Of a stretch of 64,000 nucleotides of DNA, positions 27,619-40,400 are shown in pieces. Below the pieces are notes generated by a model. It made no database searches. It worked only from the letters and a program-made list of their open reading frames with translations, and was not told the DNA's origin. Each line of letters starts with the position of its first letter. Position 1 is the stretch's first letter. Position numbers and translations under genes: made by a program. The DNA comes from Cardiocondyla obscurior (lineage: Eukaryota; Arthropoda; Insecta; Hymenoptera; Formicidae): contig NC_091867.1 in NCBI RefSeq assembly GCF_019399895.1, forward strand, positions 7,205,501 to 7,269,500. Direction: 5' to 3'.

Positions 27619-27951
27619 ATTAAACCTGTGGCGTATAAGTACACGATATTCACAAGTACCGAAATAATAATACTTTCCAAAATAAAAACGTTTGTTATAT
27701 TAATTTACGCATGCTGTATGTTTTTTCACATAAAGAATAATTTTTCAGAATGTATCTTGCTGAATACGTAATAAATTAGAGAATTAATGCAGCTGGTGCT
27801 ATAATAATATTAAATCAATTAATTTATTTAACGATGTGATTTAATCAAAAGAAATCCGATCTTAGAAAATTTAAACTAAAAAATTTAATTTAGATTATTT
27901 ATATCATATTATTTCCAGTTTGAGGTGACTTGTAAGACTTACTCTCGACCA

Positions 27952-28023
27952 TCCGGTATGGTCTAGTGGCTAGGATACCTGGCTTTCACCCAGGAGGCTC
28001 GGGTTCGATTCCCGGTACCGGAA
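27952..28023 (+). tRNA. tRNA-Glu (anticodon UUC)
   Basis: A 72-nt intronless tRNA. The acceptor stem TCCGGTA pairs with TACCGGA and the discriminator is A. The A box region is TGGTCTAGTGGCTAGGA, the anticodon loop CTTTCAC gives UUC for GAA/GAG codons, and the B box is GGTTCGATTCC. The body matches the standard eukaryotic glutamate tRNA; the acceptor stem has compensatory changes that keep pairing perfect. It is divergent from the neighbouring tRNA-Arg and followed by a T6 terminator. Confidence 0.98.
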
Positions 28024-28025
28024 TC

Positions 28026-28031
28026 TTTTTT
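28026..28031 (+). terminator. Pol III terminator of tRNA-Glu
   Basis: Six T starting three bases after the tRNA 3' end, the standard Pol III stop. Confidence 0.85.
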
Positions 28032-28326
28032 GTTCTTTGAAAATTTTATTTTGTATAAAATTTTCAGCAAGATACTGATGTATATTAACATTTATAAATT
28101 TTTTTTATTTTTAAATTTCTATTAAATATTGTGTTAAATGTGAGCAAATAAAATTCAGTACACAATTAATGAACATTGTCACAGTTGCAGAACGAAAAAG
28201 AGTGAATAAGACTCAATTATTATTCTTCCCGAAAAAAAAAACTTTTTCTTATTACAAAAGCCACGTCTACTATTCGCGAAGACTGTCCCAAAACGGTCCC
28301 ATTAACGCCTCGCCAAACAAGCCGCG

Positions 28327-28572
28327 TCAAATTGGAAAAAGTTCCTCAATTAGAGTTCTGGGTCGTTCCGAAACTTGCTCCGTATTCAGCCGAAACTCAA
28401 ATTCTTTCCTCTCCTCGTGCACCGCTTTTTGCACAACCGCAAGCACGTACTTCTCGTGAAGTTCAGGGCTCCGTGACCACCGTTGCTCGAACTTTTTTCG
28501 GCTTGATAAGTCGCGCACGTATCCGCGGTACAATAAGGAAAAAGAATATATAGACAAGAAAGAAAACAACAA
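28327..28572 (-). pseudogene. Protein-like minus-strand frame, unassigned, possibly a decayed exon
   Basis: An 81-codon frame lies between tRNA-Glu and tRNA-Ile. Its last ~55 residues look more like a real soluble protein than the background frames: charged, helix-prone, with segments such as KKFEQRWSRSPELHEKYV and AVVQKAVHEERKEFEF. It ends at TGA, after which the same frame reads on for 17 more codons. I cannot name the family. There is no clear acceptor upstream and the start Met is not well placed, so it would be an exon fragment, a decayed copy or coincidence. It sits in AT-rich DNA but is itself GC-richer. Confidence 0.15.
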
Positions 28573-28732
28573 TTTCCGAAGTTATACATGTTTCTTTCTT
28601 TCGGACACTAGAAGCGCATTTAATTAATACGTTAGAAAATTTAAAGGCTAATTATTTAAATCAATTAAAAAATTTTTTTTTATACATCGCAGTATATAAA
28701 GACACACGTCATTTATCTTTGCAAAAAAATAT

Positions 28733-28740
28733 AAAAAAAA
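28733..28740 (-). terminator. Pol III terminator of tRNA-Ile
   Basis: Eight A on the plus strand give T8 on the minus strand, two bases after the tRNA 3' end. Confidence 0.85.
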
Positions 28741-28742
28741 TT

Positions 28743-28816
28743 TGGCCCATGAGGGGATCGAACCCGCGACCTTCGCGTTATTAGCACGACGCTCTAACCA
28801 ACTGAGCTAATGGGCC
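28743..28816 (-). tRNA. tRNA-Ile (anticodon AAU)
   Basis: A 74-nt intronless tRNA on the minus strand. The acceptor stem GGCCCAT pairs with ATGGGCC and the discriminator is A. The A box is TAGCTCAGTTGGTTAGAG, the anticodon loop CTAATAA gives AAU (read as IAU after inosine editing, for AUU/AUC/AUA), and the B box is GGTTCGATCCC. It closely matches eukaryotic isoleucine tRNAs. Confidence 0.98.
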
Positions 28817-29218
28817 AACTTGGCCTTAGATGTTTCTTACAGCTTCCTAACCCTCTCGAATTACATCTACATTACTATATCAAATTAAAAACACAAAGTA
28901 ATCTCAAATACAATTATTAAAATTGTTAAAATAGAGACAATTTATTATTTTGCTATTTTCTAAAATAAATAATTTTACCGTTAACTAAATATTTAAATAA
29001 GTAAAATAAAGCACATTATAAGACGTTTAAATAGCGTTCAATTATCTTCTAATTTAATTCAATCTAATATTTTTAAATTTATCAGATTAATTTTATTGAA
29101 ACAAGTCAGAAGGAAACGTCTGTTAAATATCAATTAATATATGTCACTTTGTTTTACGAGAGGCGGATTGATATTCCGAAACAAAGAAAGATGCAAACAT
29201 TATGTCGAACGGTGCACG
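28817..29218. other. AT-rich spacer
   Basis: No gene seen. The 3' part holds an 8-bp inverted pair, CTTTGTTT / AAACAAAG (about 29150-29190), enclosing a CGGA/TCCG pair. A GCGGATTGATAT motif at about 29163 recurs as TCGGATTGATAT in the inverted repeat just downstream. Confidence 0.5.
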
Positions 29219-29293
29219 CAATAACAATCGTTACACTGTCGGATTGATATCAATCGATACGGAATTATTGTGTAACGATAACGAGCGTTATTG
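29219..29293 (+). repeat. Imperfect inverted repeat with palindromic apex
   Basis: CAATAAC (29219-29225) pairs with GTTATTG (29287-29293). ATCGTTACAC (29227-29236) pairs perfectly with GTGTAACGAT (29270-29279). Between them is the perfect 14-nt palindrome GATTGATATCAATC (29242-29255). Side loops of 1/7 bases and about 13 extra bases on the 3' side make it a poorer microRNA precursor than the hairpin 160 bases downstream. Confidence 0.65.
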
Positions 29294-29442
29294 GACACTG
29301 CCGGATGAGGAAACGGTAAATATTTGACGAAGATGGGAAGTGTTTTATGCAAAAGAAGAACAATATGGACTGGCGCATGAAAAAGCGTGACGAGTATTTA
29401 AATTATACCGTGTTAATCGCGCGAGTTTTGTTGTTCGGTATT

Positions 29443-29523
29443 TCCCAGTGAGAAATGATTGATTGAATCGATGTCGAAACCGTCATTGATTCGACATCTT
29501 TTCAACCATTATTTCTCCCGGGA
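29443..29523 (+). ncRNA. microRNA-precursor-like hairpin
   Basis: The stem is nearly continuous. GAGAAATGAT (29450-29459) pairs with ATTATTTCTC (29508-29517; one G-U). TTGAA (29463-29467) pairs with TTCAA (29501-29505). GATGTCGAA (29470-29478) pairs with TTCGACATC (29490-29498). The terminal loop is 11 nt. TCCC/GGGA extends the base four pairs outward. That gives 28 pairs over 81 nt with only small, near-symmetric internal loops, which is animal pre-miRNA geometry. The reverse strand can fold similarly. I do not recognise the seed of either arm. Pairing is seen directly; processing by Drosha/Dicer is inference. Confidence 0.4.
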
Positions 29524-32500
29524 TTAAGGCTTTGATATACATATATAGTATATATATTTCTTTTTTTTTTAACAAAGCTATTATTTGAAATATTTTCCGA
29601 ATATATTTTCCAAGCTGAAAATTTTGAACTAATTAATGCAATGTCGATATACCATCGAGGGATTAAAAGAAGTACTTTATTTTCGTTATATTGTTCCTAA
29701 AATATTTTGTAGTATTTGCACGAAATTTTTTTTTCCTTCTTTATTTTTTTATCTATTTCTTTTTTTTTTAATAATAATTTCGGGTATGCGGTTGTGCGTA
29801 TATGACCCAAGCACTAAATTTATAGAACGACCTGGCGAGTCCGATAACTGCTCAACGTTTTTTCTGTCTCGTACAACTATAATATATAATTCTACAGTTT
29901 GCTCCCTCTCTCTCAATCTCTCTCTCTTTCTCTCTCTTCTCTCTCCGGTAAAAATATCGTCGTGAAGTAAGTCTACCGGCTATCATAAAGTATTAAGCCG
30001 CTGCAGGTGTCCTGCATGACCCTACCACGGCATCAACGAACTTTCCTTTCTTTTACCTTCGTACCTGCGCCCTGCAATCTGCTACCGTCTGGCAGAGCTT
30101 CAGAAAGAAGAAAGAGTAACGTTTATGAACTTCAGCGGCTAGAACGCGCGAAGAAATGTGGCCACGGATACGAGTTGATCGTTCATAAAGAATTTACAGT
30201 CCCGTGTGACTCGAGAAAAATTTAAGATATTTTATTAAAAAAATAAAAATAAAAAAATATATATGACGTGCATTAAAAGTTACTTGGAATTTGTTTAATC
30301 GTCATTAGTCAATAATTTATTTTGTACAAACGAGATATTTTACTTCAATTATATTTTTTGCCGGTGACGGAGAAGTTATATCGGAATTCTTATCATTATC
30401 TAAAGATAATAGACATGTGAGATTCGATTTCAATTTTTACAGACTTGAAGATAAAATATTTTATCAAGAGATATAAGTCAAAATATATTTCTTGCAAACT
30501 GTGTTTCACATTTATATACTACAACGTAAAAGAAATTTTTAAGACTATTTTTATATCGATATTCGTGTTTTACGAAGCTAAATAAGAACATTCTTGATCG
30601 ATAAAAATCGAAAAAAAGTCTTTTTCTTTACGGTATTTTATTCAGTGAATAACATTAAGAAACGAAAGTGCTAACTAACAAATAGTTTAGTGACATTTTC
30701 AATAATGTAAGAATTCCGATTGCAAAAGAGAAAAAAAAAGGGAAAAAAAAAATTACAGTCGCCAAGTTTAAACGAAGTATTTTCATTTGCGTGAATAAAT
30801 CGCCATAAAATGGTCGAGCAAAAGCGATCGGACAAACTGACCATGTTTGCCGTCGACTCGATGCTCGCAGCATGTCCCAGTTACATCGTAAAACTGTCGT
30901 TTTTTGGCTCAATCCCGACTAGCCGAGACTAAATTGAAGCTCGTCCCATATCTCGATTTAACTTACACATACACATATATATATGACTGATTCCACAGGG
31001 GTTGAAATCGAACTCAACCGACGTAAAACGAAAAATAGGAAAAAAAAAAAAAAATGTGTTCAAACTGTTACGACAATGTACTGAAAAAAAAACTGCTGAA
31101 AAAAATATCCTTTATTCCTATTCTCTTTCTATAAAACTCTGCGAAAGTAACCAAGCTCGCTCTAATTAGAATGACAAGATTTTATTCGAATTTAATATCG
31201 TGATCGCAATGAAATACTTCAAGACGCAACTTTATTAAATAAAACGGAAATAACACTCGCCTAAGTTTTTATTTCTTTTTTTTTCTTTGCACGTTGGCTT
31301 TTAATGAGATTACATGTCGAACGTTGCTCCCGGCGTCTGTCGCAATTTCGTTTTAGGTGAACGGTAAGAGTAAGAGCACGGGATAATTACGGCGATACCT
31401 GCCTTCTGCCGTTTCGTGGCGAGGCACCCGGGGTCGATCGGGAACGTCGAGAAGGTGAAGGGACTCGAAGTGCGCGGCGGACCTCGACGGTCCCTGAACA
31501 ATCAGCGACAAATGCCGCTACTTGGGTGGCAACCTTCCACCTTGCCCTCCTCCGCTCGCGCCCATCACGAGTTCTCGGCTGTGAGATTCGTTTCTGGAAT
31601 CGCGACACGAATTTCCGACGATGCCAAAAAAGAGTCCCCGCGATGAACGGATCGTAAGATCAACGAATATGTCAGACCGTTAAAATCTACGGCGTTATCT
31701 TGGCGATCAATTAAAATATAAACATCCCGGCGATATTATCTTGAATTAAACGGCTAAAAGCATTCGAGCAAAACTAAGACTTTATTAATATCCATTAGAC
31801 GTTCGCATAGAAAATTTTTAACTTCGAAATACGTCAGAGGTACTTTGAATTTAATTTATGTACTTTCGATGGCGGATAGTTAAGCCGTCGCTTTGTCGAG
31901 CTTGATAATTGATCGTGAAGTACGTGATCGCGTAAGGCAGCGTGTAATTATCTCCTTAATAAGACAACAATAATAACCCGTTTGCTGTAATTGCAGAGTA
32001 ACATGCGCGACACAAAAGCCCGAGCAATCCGCAATTATCACATATATGTATATACTATATATATCATATGTCGCGCGTCATAAATGTGTCGAATATGCGT
32101 ACGCGATCAAACTTTACGATGACGCGCCTTTCTCACGATTACACACCCCGCGGGCGCGTACACATTGTTTAAACTAAACGTAACAAGTTATTAACTTGAT
32201 ACAGCTCGGCGCACCGGAGCTCATTAGACAAAAGTAGTCACGCACGTCGCGAGCAATAGTCGCGCGTGTATAACTTCTGTATTTGTCGAATCTACTTAGC
32301 AACGATAACCGTTTATCACCAGCGGATTAAATTATCAAAACACGGGAGGCATTCGCGGAAAAGAAATTAGGCGCGCTGAGATACGAATTAAAAAGAAATC
32401 CCCGCTTCACGACGCGGCCGAAAAGAATCCCGCCAATTGAGCGATAAGCGATAACAAAGTTATTTCCGACACGCCGAGGCCCGTCGGCCCTCATTATCGC

Positions 32501-34543
32501 GAGAAGCAGATGCAATTAGGGCGAGTTTACGAGGTGTCTTCTCGCGATCTGCGGCTCTCGTCGTTTGGAAGAGCCGGCCGAGCGGTCGCGTGCGACGGCG
32601 GCGTATTTCAAAAAAGAAAAAAAAATAAAAATAAAAAATAACACCGCGCGACGCCTGAAATTTATTCTCGATTACTGCCTATTACGCGCGAGCACGACCG
32701 GGTGGCACCCAAGTCGCAGACGACGTCTCGCTTTCCACTCCCTCCCCGAAGGGGGAATTTCTTACGGATGCAATTACGTTTTCCTCGATGTTTTGGCCTA
32801 CCTTCCTCCTGTTCTTCCCGCGGCGCCTATTACCGGCAAGAGTCATTAGATGCGCGTCAGATGATCCGCAACAGCACTCGTTATTATTCACGGCCGACAC
32901 GGAGGCCGACGTTCGCGATGTGATAACGGTGATTATGAGGATTCATGTTGCATGCAAAAGCGGAAGATTTATTCTGTTGACGTTTCGATGATTAACAGTG
33001 CGTCTGAAGCTTATCGCGTGCTTCTTCAAGCGAGAAACTCTTACCGCATCGGATTCGTTTTATATATTTCTTCAACAATTTTTTTTTTTTTTTAAAGAAT
33101 TAATTTAATTTAATTATTTTTAATTAAAAATTGGTAAGGGATATTGTACAGCGAGATCGATAAGATAATACGTCGTATAAAATCGATCTGCGTCGGCAGC
33201 GGAGTCGAAATTGCGCGTCGAAATGTGCGTGCTTAGTTAATTGCATGAAATTCATCGAGAAAGCGGCAGTTGAAGGTGCGGAAAGGGGACAAAGGGTGGG
33301 ATGCACTACGTGCGATTACACCTATTTGATATGCCGCGACACTCAAAACTCGTACATCACACTTAACCGTTGAATATGGAACAGTCAGTGCCGGCAGTGG
33401 CGCATCCAGCATGCATATGTAGACCGCAATTATGGCCGTTAACTATCGTCGGCACGCACGCCGAGCACGAATTTTCTATTTCGCCGTGGAACCGCTCATT
33501 TTTTTTCCTCCTCTCCTCAAACGCCTAGCATCCTAGAAGTGGTGCCTTCTCTTTTGCAATTTCGGCAGTTATAAATAACGTGAAACGCGTTTTGTAAAAC
33601 GTAGATAAGCGCACAAAAAAAAAAGATCCGGAGATTTCAAAATACTGTTTTTTCTTTCAAACCGTTTCCAATCTTTATTTCGCATTGAAACTTTCCGCGA
33701 ACGATACAGGTGCGGTTTGTAAAAAAAAAAAAAAAGAAATAAATTCGTACGCCGTCGGTACCACCGTCGATAGAGGATAAAAAAAAAAAAAAAAAAAGAA
33801 AAAAACCAGCGAAAGGAACAAAAGGGTAAGAAAAAAGACGCACATTTGGACTCGCGGTGCTTAGGACAGGGTCGGGATTGATGTAGTTGTGAAGGAAGGA
33901 AAGGTAGAAGCTGCGGAGGGAAAACGAGATGGAAGCGGAGAAGAATGTCCCGTCTCCGTGTCGCCGCACCCAATAACACGCGAGTAATCACGATTTAATA
34001 GCTCAATAACGTCTGCCACCGTACCCTACCACGGGCCTCGAAACAATTTATCGGTCCCGCCAGTCAATAAATTTAGTTTTTGAGTTGTATACGGGTCTGA
34101 CCGGTCCCGCGAGGCCGGGACGCTTAAATCTCAAGCGAACGCGTCGAATTCGGGAACGGCGAATTGCAAAATAACGCATACGAATTACCGTAAGAACGAA
34201 TAAACACTGGCCACGACGTTCGCTCTATTTTTTTAACTCCAATATCGATCATCCCCGCTTCGTGCAGGTAATAAAATATAGTCGTTATAAAATGCACATT
34301 TGCGTCACAACATATTTGTTGATGTAACAAAGAAATACATTAATTAATGAACAGTTGTTTGCCGAGCAATAAAATTGCATTCAATCTACGAATATTTTTT
34401 TCTAAATAGAGTTTGTCTAAATACGTGAAAAATTAAATCTTACAATAACACGAATTGAATTGACGAAAAAAATAACGACCGGTTTGACCGTAAAATAATA
34501 ATATAATAATACTTGCATTAATTGCAATATAAAAAAAAATTTT
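29524..34543. other. AT-rich to mixed DNA, no recognisable gene
   Basis: AT-rich to about 31.3 kb, then more CpG-rich. It contains a CT-rich tract (29908-29945), homopolymers (31040-31054, 33070-33093, 33720-33735, 33780-33797) and an ATGCGCGACA / TGTCGCGC pair about 60 bases apart flanking a TATA-rich core (32013-32077). No frame suggests a protein family. Confidence 0.55.
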
Positions 34544-34550
34544 AAAAAAA
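34544..34550 (-). terminator. Pol III terminator of tRNA-Asp
   Basis: Seven A on the plus strand give T7 on the minus strand, three bases past the tRNA 3' end. Confidence 0.85.
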
Positions 34551-34553
34551 TTA

Positions 34554-34625
34554 CTCCCCGGCGGGGAATCGAACCCCGGTCTCCCGCGTGACAGGCGGGG
34601 ATACTAACCACTATACTACCGAGGA
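34554..34625 (-). tRNA. tRNA-Asp (anticodon GUC)
   Basis: A 72-nt intronless tRNA on the minus strand. The acceptor stem TCCTCGG pairs with CCGGGGA (contains a G-T pair) and the discriminator is G. The A box region is TAGTATAGTGGTTAGTA, the anticodon loop CTGTCAC gives GUC for GAU/GAC codons, and the B box is GGTTCGATTCC. It is nearly identical in its core to the canonical insect aspartate tRNA. It lies 5.7 kb from the three-tRNA cluster. Confidence 0.98.
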
Positions 34626-34788
34626 CTCATTGAGTTCCTCTCTCACTGTAATCTACTTCATTGTAGTCTGTCAGTGTGTCGTAACGTCACTATTTAACTT
34701 TGCTCTTAAAAATTTTTATAAATATGAATAATGTTGGTTAGTATCTCCGCCAATTACATGAGAAACATGAGAAAATCTTCTCTTTTTT

Positions 34789-34819
<31 letters not shown>

Positions 34820-37443
34820 TTCACAAATTATATCGCCTAGATAATTTTTCGTGCAAAAATAAAATTAATTTTTAATACAACAAATACGATCAATCTGTAT
34901 TTCAAATACAGCGATATATTTCGGACATTCGTCAAAACAATTGTTATGTAACAAGTGTTACAAAGAATTCACGTGCGTGGCTGTATCCGCAATACGCCAA
35001 GCTACATACGTGGCAAAATATTCGATATACGTATAAGTATAAAACGGTCGTACTTATTGGCACGTGAAAGCGTGACACATAATTTGGAATGCTTGCCGCG
35101 AGCTGTCGACGCTTCTACCAAATTTTTATTCATAATTTCGAAAATTTATGGATCGCGGAGCGAAATACCTCGTACCAACGTACGCGAGCGTTCGCTTAAA
35201 AACACATTCGGTACCGAACTCTACGTGGAATTTTCATGATGCAGCGTGGCGTACCGCGTTCGTCTATCCCGGTGAATTTACATCCCGTTATTACACCGGT
35301 ATTTCGGTGCTATATGTTTGTCGCGTTCCGCGTTTCATCATCCGATACGAGGGCTGTTTGTCTTCCCCTATGTCGACGTTAAATCTGATATTAGAATAGG
35401 CGTACGCGATCACTCGTCAATAGTCCAAGCGCGGCGACAAACCTATCGATTGTCTGCAAAGTCGATTTTGTAATTTAGATCGATGCGCGCGGACTCGGGG
35501 TGCTTTTGATGTCGCCATATCGTATCAGCGGCGGCGCGTCGAATATTTCGACGGTCGAATTACGGAATGATCAATCAACGCGCGCGCCCGCATCGCATTT
35601 AACGTTTTAAAATTGCACGTAAATGAAATATTCACATTCCGTAGTAACGTATCTCGCGTCATTTGCACACACGGCCCCCTCCGAGTTGACGGTGTCGAAG
35701 GAACGGGTTTCTACATCGTCCATAATTAAATCGACAAGCGTGAATCAGTTCGATATTTTTTTAACTATGATTGAGGAGAACGTTCGGTAATTCTCCCGGC
35801 GATCGATTTAAACGTACATTTGCGCGTTTATTTCATAAATGAAAAGGGCGCTTCGACGGGCGAGTAGCCGCGGGATTGATATTAAGGCACGGTGAGGTAA
35901 CGAGCCTGATGGACCTGCCGCCGCGGCAAGGAATGAGACGCTGTTCGCGGGATAAATTATTATTTCGATGGTACAACCGGCGCCGCCACTTTGACGACTG
36001 GTAATAGAGAATTATGCGTCATTCGCGTCTCGTAAAGCGGCGCGAATGGACGAGAGGCGCGCGCGGAGGCATTTTGTCGCGTCGCGAAATCGCCGGCTTA
36101 TTTTATTCAACCCGTAATAAACGTATCTTCGACTTTTACGCCGGCCGATAATATACGGGGACTTCTTTCGCGCGACTTGTCGCCTGCCGTTTGCGTCGGG
36201 GACGAGATAAGCCTTCGCGTAACTCGCGGATAAGATAAGCGCGCACTCGCTCATCGCGGCTCACGAAATATGAGAAGAGAAACTTTCCGCGAACGGCAAG
36301 TGGGAGGAGAAAGAAAAAAAAAAAAGAAGAAGAAGAAAAATAATCGCGAGAAGCGGCACGATATTAGTAACGTTACGAGAGTCCCACGGGGATGAGTAAC
36401 CGGCGCTTGCAAATATGCCACTTTTTATACTTCGGTGTACCGTTCAGAGAAAAGATTCAAGCAATTTTATTCACCAGACGAAAGACAAGCGATACGAGAG
36501 ATGAACCGCGAAAGGGAGATGCCTCAGTTTTAGTATTATTAACGTCGTTCGTGAAATTTATCGGGGGAGAGAAGCGGTGAACTTTACGACGGGACGATGG
36601 TATCGGAGCCGAGTTAACGCTCTCGAGATATCACGCCGCTGTCTCGCGTGCATGTAACAAACGTTGCCCGAGCTTTATGCTCGCGTAAACAGGTTGTATA
36701 TGCGTGGGCGTTTTCGATGCCATCAAGAGACGTCATCTCGGCCAGTCGTCGTCGTCGTCATCGTCGGCTTGGTCCCTGGCAACGGGCCTTCATGAGAAAC
36801 CGACGCGGTGTGATTTACGACACAACGTGAATTTCAGTTCGCGTGCGAACCCGTCGCCTGCCCGTTCGCTACGAAAGGGCGGCCTGTCCTTCCGCGCATA
36901 ACCGGCCATTAAGCGACCGCCGGCTATCGCAATTCGATAGCCCGACTTAAGTAGAACGTCCGACGCCGCGAGCGATACTTCTCGCGACAGGAACCTTATT
37001 TTCTCGCGGCAAAAGCGACCGTAACGCAAAGCCTACGCAGACCAGTCTCGCAAAAAAATGGTTAAACGCGCTCACCCTATATGGGACCGGTCGCATTGAT
37101 TTGTGGCCGAATAACAGGAACAATTCGCGTTTTATCGTCACGGCTGGCGCGATACGCGCCTGAAGACGACCGTTTGACAATTTAATCAAACGACGTGTTT
37201 TATAACTCCGACATAATGTGTATTATTACGCAGTGAACGCGACGTCAAATTAATTTCGCGCAAAACTACGTTTTGGACAAAATCGTCGAAACGGAAAAAT
37301 AAAATCTCGTATAAATTAATATATATATTTGAACTTTAATTATACGGACTGAAATTTTTAGATATCGCACATTATGCGATTAAATAAAAAAGTAAACTTG
37401 ATCGCTATAAAATCCATCTGAACGGCTTGCAATAATAATGGCT

Positions 37444-37446
<3 letters not shown>

Positions 37447-37478
<32 letters not shown>
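37447..37478 (+). repeat. (GA)16 microsatellite
   Basis: An uninterrupted 32-base GA repeat. Confidence 0.97.
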
Positions 37479-37481
<3 letters not shown>

Positions 37482-40400
37482 TTCCGGTAGAATCTCAGAA
37501 AGCAAATACGAAGTTTTCAGTAAAAATTGGATTTCAGGACAAATATTATTTGTCACAACCCACCTCCGCTATTTTATCTTGTTGCTCATATCGCTACGTT
37601 GCGCGGCTTCGGGGACCCATGCCGTTTATGCGAGCCGTCCACGACGCCGTGGTAGTAAAGTAAGCCATGACCGTGAATCATCGAGATGACTCCGTATTCG
37701 CTATGACCCTCACGCTGACCGCGAAATATGAGAAGAAGTGCTTTCCGAGCTCGAAGAACGAGAGCATCAACGACCGCGGATAACGACAAATCCCCGGCGG
37801 TGTCGCGAGAATAACGCCGAAGAAAGCTGCGTTTCAAAAATACCTCCAAGAAGGGTGCATTTAAAACGCAAGTTTTATATCTCAACTTCATTATCCCGTG
37901 CCGTGAATAGCATCATACGGCCCGTAATTTCATTGTGTAGCAAATTGTAGCTCATAAAAGTCATGTCAAATTATTTGACGCCGTGGCGCGATATAGGTGT
38001 TTTATCGGGCGGTGAATTAAATTCATTTTCGCGCCGCCGCTTCGAAGAAACGATTTTAAAGCGATTTAAAATTCGCACGCTACCTTCCCACCTCGCGGTA
38101 CGCGTCTAAACATGCAATCGCGCTAAAAAAATATAATCGCATTCCCCCCCGGCCCGGTCGCAGATGTTCGCTCTTTATAGGACGAATCGGAAAACTTCAG
38201 ACGGCATCCGCGCTCCGCGTATCCGCGAGATCCCGCGCAAATCCGCTAGTTGAACGCCGGACGCGAACTGACGGCTGGAGAAATCCTCCGTTTTATCGCG
38301 CGGAAACTGACGCGCGACTGTTGCGAATTAATAGCGAAATAAAACGGACGCGCTGACACCCCGGCGACGAGTAATCCCGAGGGGAAGGCTCGATACACGC
38401 AGACCCTCGGTACAAACGCGAACGGTTGCACTTTTCGAAGACAATTCCGAAGAGGAAAGTCGATGGGTGAAGGAGGGCGAGAATTTGCGCTAAGCGAGAA
38501 AAACGCGCGAATGTATATCACGAGCACCGTTTTCCAGCGGGCTCGTATCCGGCGGTATTCCTTTTTTCGAAACGTCTCCCCGCGCCTTCGCTTCGCGCGT
38601 CGAGATAAAAGACGCTCTGGGAATTTACAGAGAAGGCGACACTTACCACTTTCCGCAAGTGTTGCTGAATTTCACCGCACAATTTCCGCCTTTTCATATT
38701 TTTTTATTTTATTATCTCTTTTTTTATTTTTTGAAATATCCGCGAGAAATGTATTCGAAGCGATAACAAATGGCACCGAGTATAACAATGTTTAATATTT
38801 TAACAAACTAAATTACGCGAGCGTTGACGGCGGACCAAATAAGCATCCTGATAAGAGCGACTCGAGTATCGACCAGCGTGATGAAAGCTCGTAATGCGAC
38901 TTAGGTCACAAAATTTTCCACGTATTTCGGTAAAAAATGTAACCAAGATTTCAGCACATTTTTTTGTTCCCTCCCCCTCTTTTTTTTTCCCTCCACAAAA
39001 GGTTTTGCCATACGCGGAGGTCTCTCTTTACTATGCAGGAGCGTTTCACGAACCGCGGCTCCCGTCATAAACTCTAAACTCTATAAGCTGCACGCACGCA
39101 GCATGGGTGGGACCGCGGCACGACCGCTTGTCTCCTTCTCGGTAAGGTTTCGTTGAAGTAAATTATGGAAAAGCCGTGAAAGCCGTGCGAAGAGGAGCCC
39201 CGGCGAAGATCGACGGGACACGGGCATAAACGTCGGGCGTAGCACCGATCCTTTGAATTTGCAAGCGAACGCGCCCGTTCCGTACACCGTATACTATCGG
39301 ATGAATCCGATAAAGCACCGCGGATAAAATAACATAATTACCGGAACAACTCTCGTTGTTTTTCGAATGTGAGCGCCCGCGGTTAAAATATCCCCGGCGT
39401 CACTTGACCTTTAAGCACCGCGCTCCGTAAAATAATGCCGATAATTACTCCGAAACTCCATTCAAATTTATCTGCAAAAATTTTAGGACTTCGATAACTC
39501 CGCGGGGAAATATTTTCAGATAGAATGTAATATTTAAATTGATCCCGCAACGGAATTTCGATATTCTCTCTTCCGCTGGATAATATAATTAAGTGAGTTT
39601 TGTAATTTGATGTAACGTACACGCGTGAATTCCGGGGGCATAATCGGTTCCGCGGTAAATAAAGAAAAGCGGAGTAATTAGATCAAACGCGTCACGTTGT
39701 TACGGAACATGCGAGGAAAAGGTTGGAAATTTTCATGCCGCAAACCTTTGTTCTTTACCCCTAATCAATGTAGGTACTGCGTATCTTTAACATTCTAGCG
39801 TACAATGCACTGCAAAATATTAATTTTTAAAATCGCGAAATTGCCCGTCGAGTTTACATTTTCCATAAAATACCGCAATTTCTTGAACATACGCCGAACT
39901 TTTCGTAAACCTTTCTCTACGGCGGATAATTTTCCAAATTAATTAGCTGACGTTCCCACATGCAACTCTTGTAATTCTCCCATAATAAGTCGGTTGCGCG
40001 TAATAAAACGCTTTTATTCGGCATCGTGAATTCGCATTACGTTTCGGCAGATCCAAACGGGGAAAGCTTCCCCGCTTTCCAGTCGATGAAAACTTAAATC
40101 GTAAAAGTTTAATAGGTCTGTAAAAGCCATTTCGTTCGCGCACACACGCATACACGTCACGCTGGATACACATCTCGAAATAGATAATCCGCGTTTAACA
40201 ATTCAATCTCATTTTATTCTATTAAGTAAAAATAAAAAAATTTTAAATAAAATATAATAATAACAATCTTAACGCGGAGCGATTCAAACCTAACCACTAT
40301 GCTTATCATTATTCGACACTTTTCGCCGAAAACTGACGAGATCTTTATTATAATATTTAATACGAAATATAATATTAATCGTAAAAATGTTCATTTTTAT

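Noticed and set aside
34417..34611. A 64-codon minus-strand frame starting VSIPACHAGDRGSIPRRG.
   Set aside because: It is the translation of the tRNA-Asp gene and its flank; this peptide string is a well-known annotation artefact of tRNA-Asp genes.
35883..35902. TAAGGCACGGTGAGGTAACG, resembling the start of miR-124.
   Set aside because: The match breaks after nine bases within the mature sequence, and no complementary arm is present to form a hairpin.
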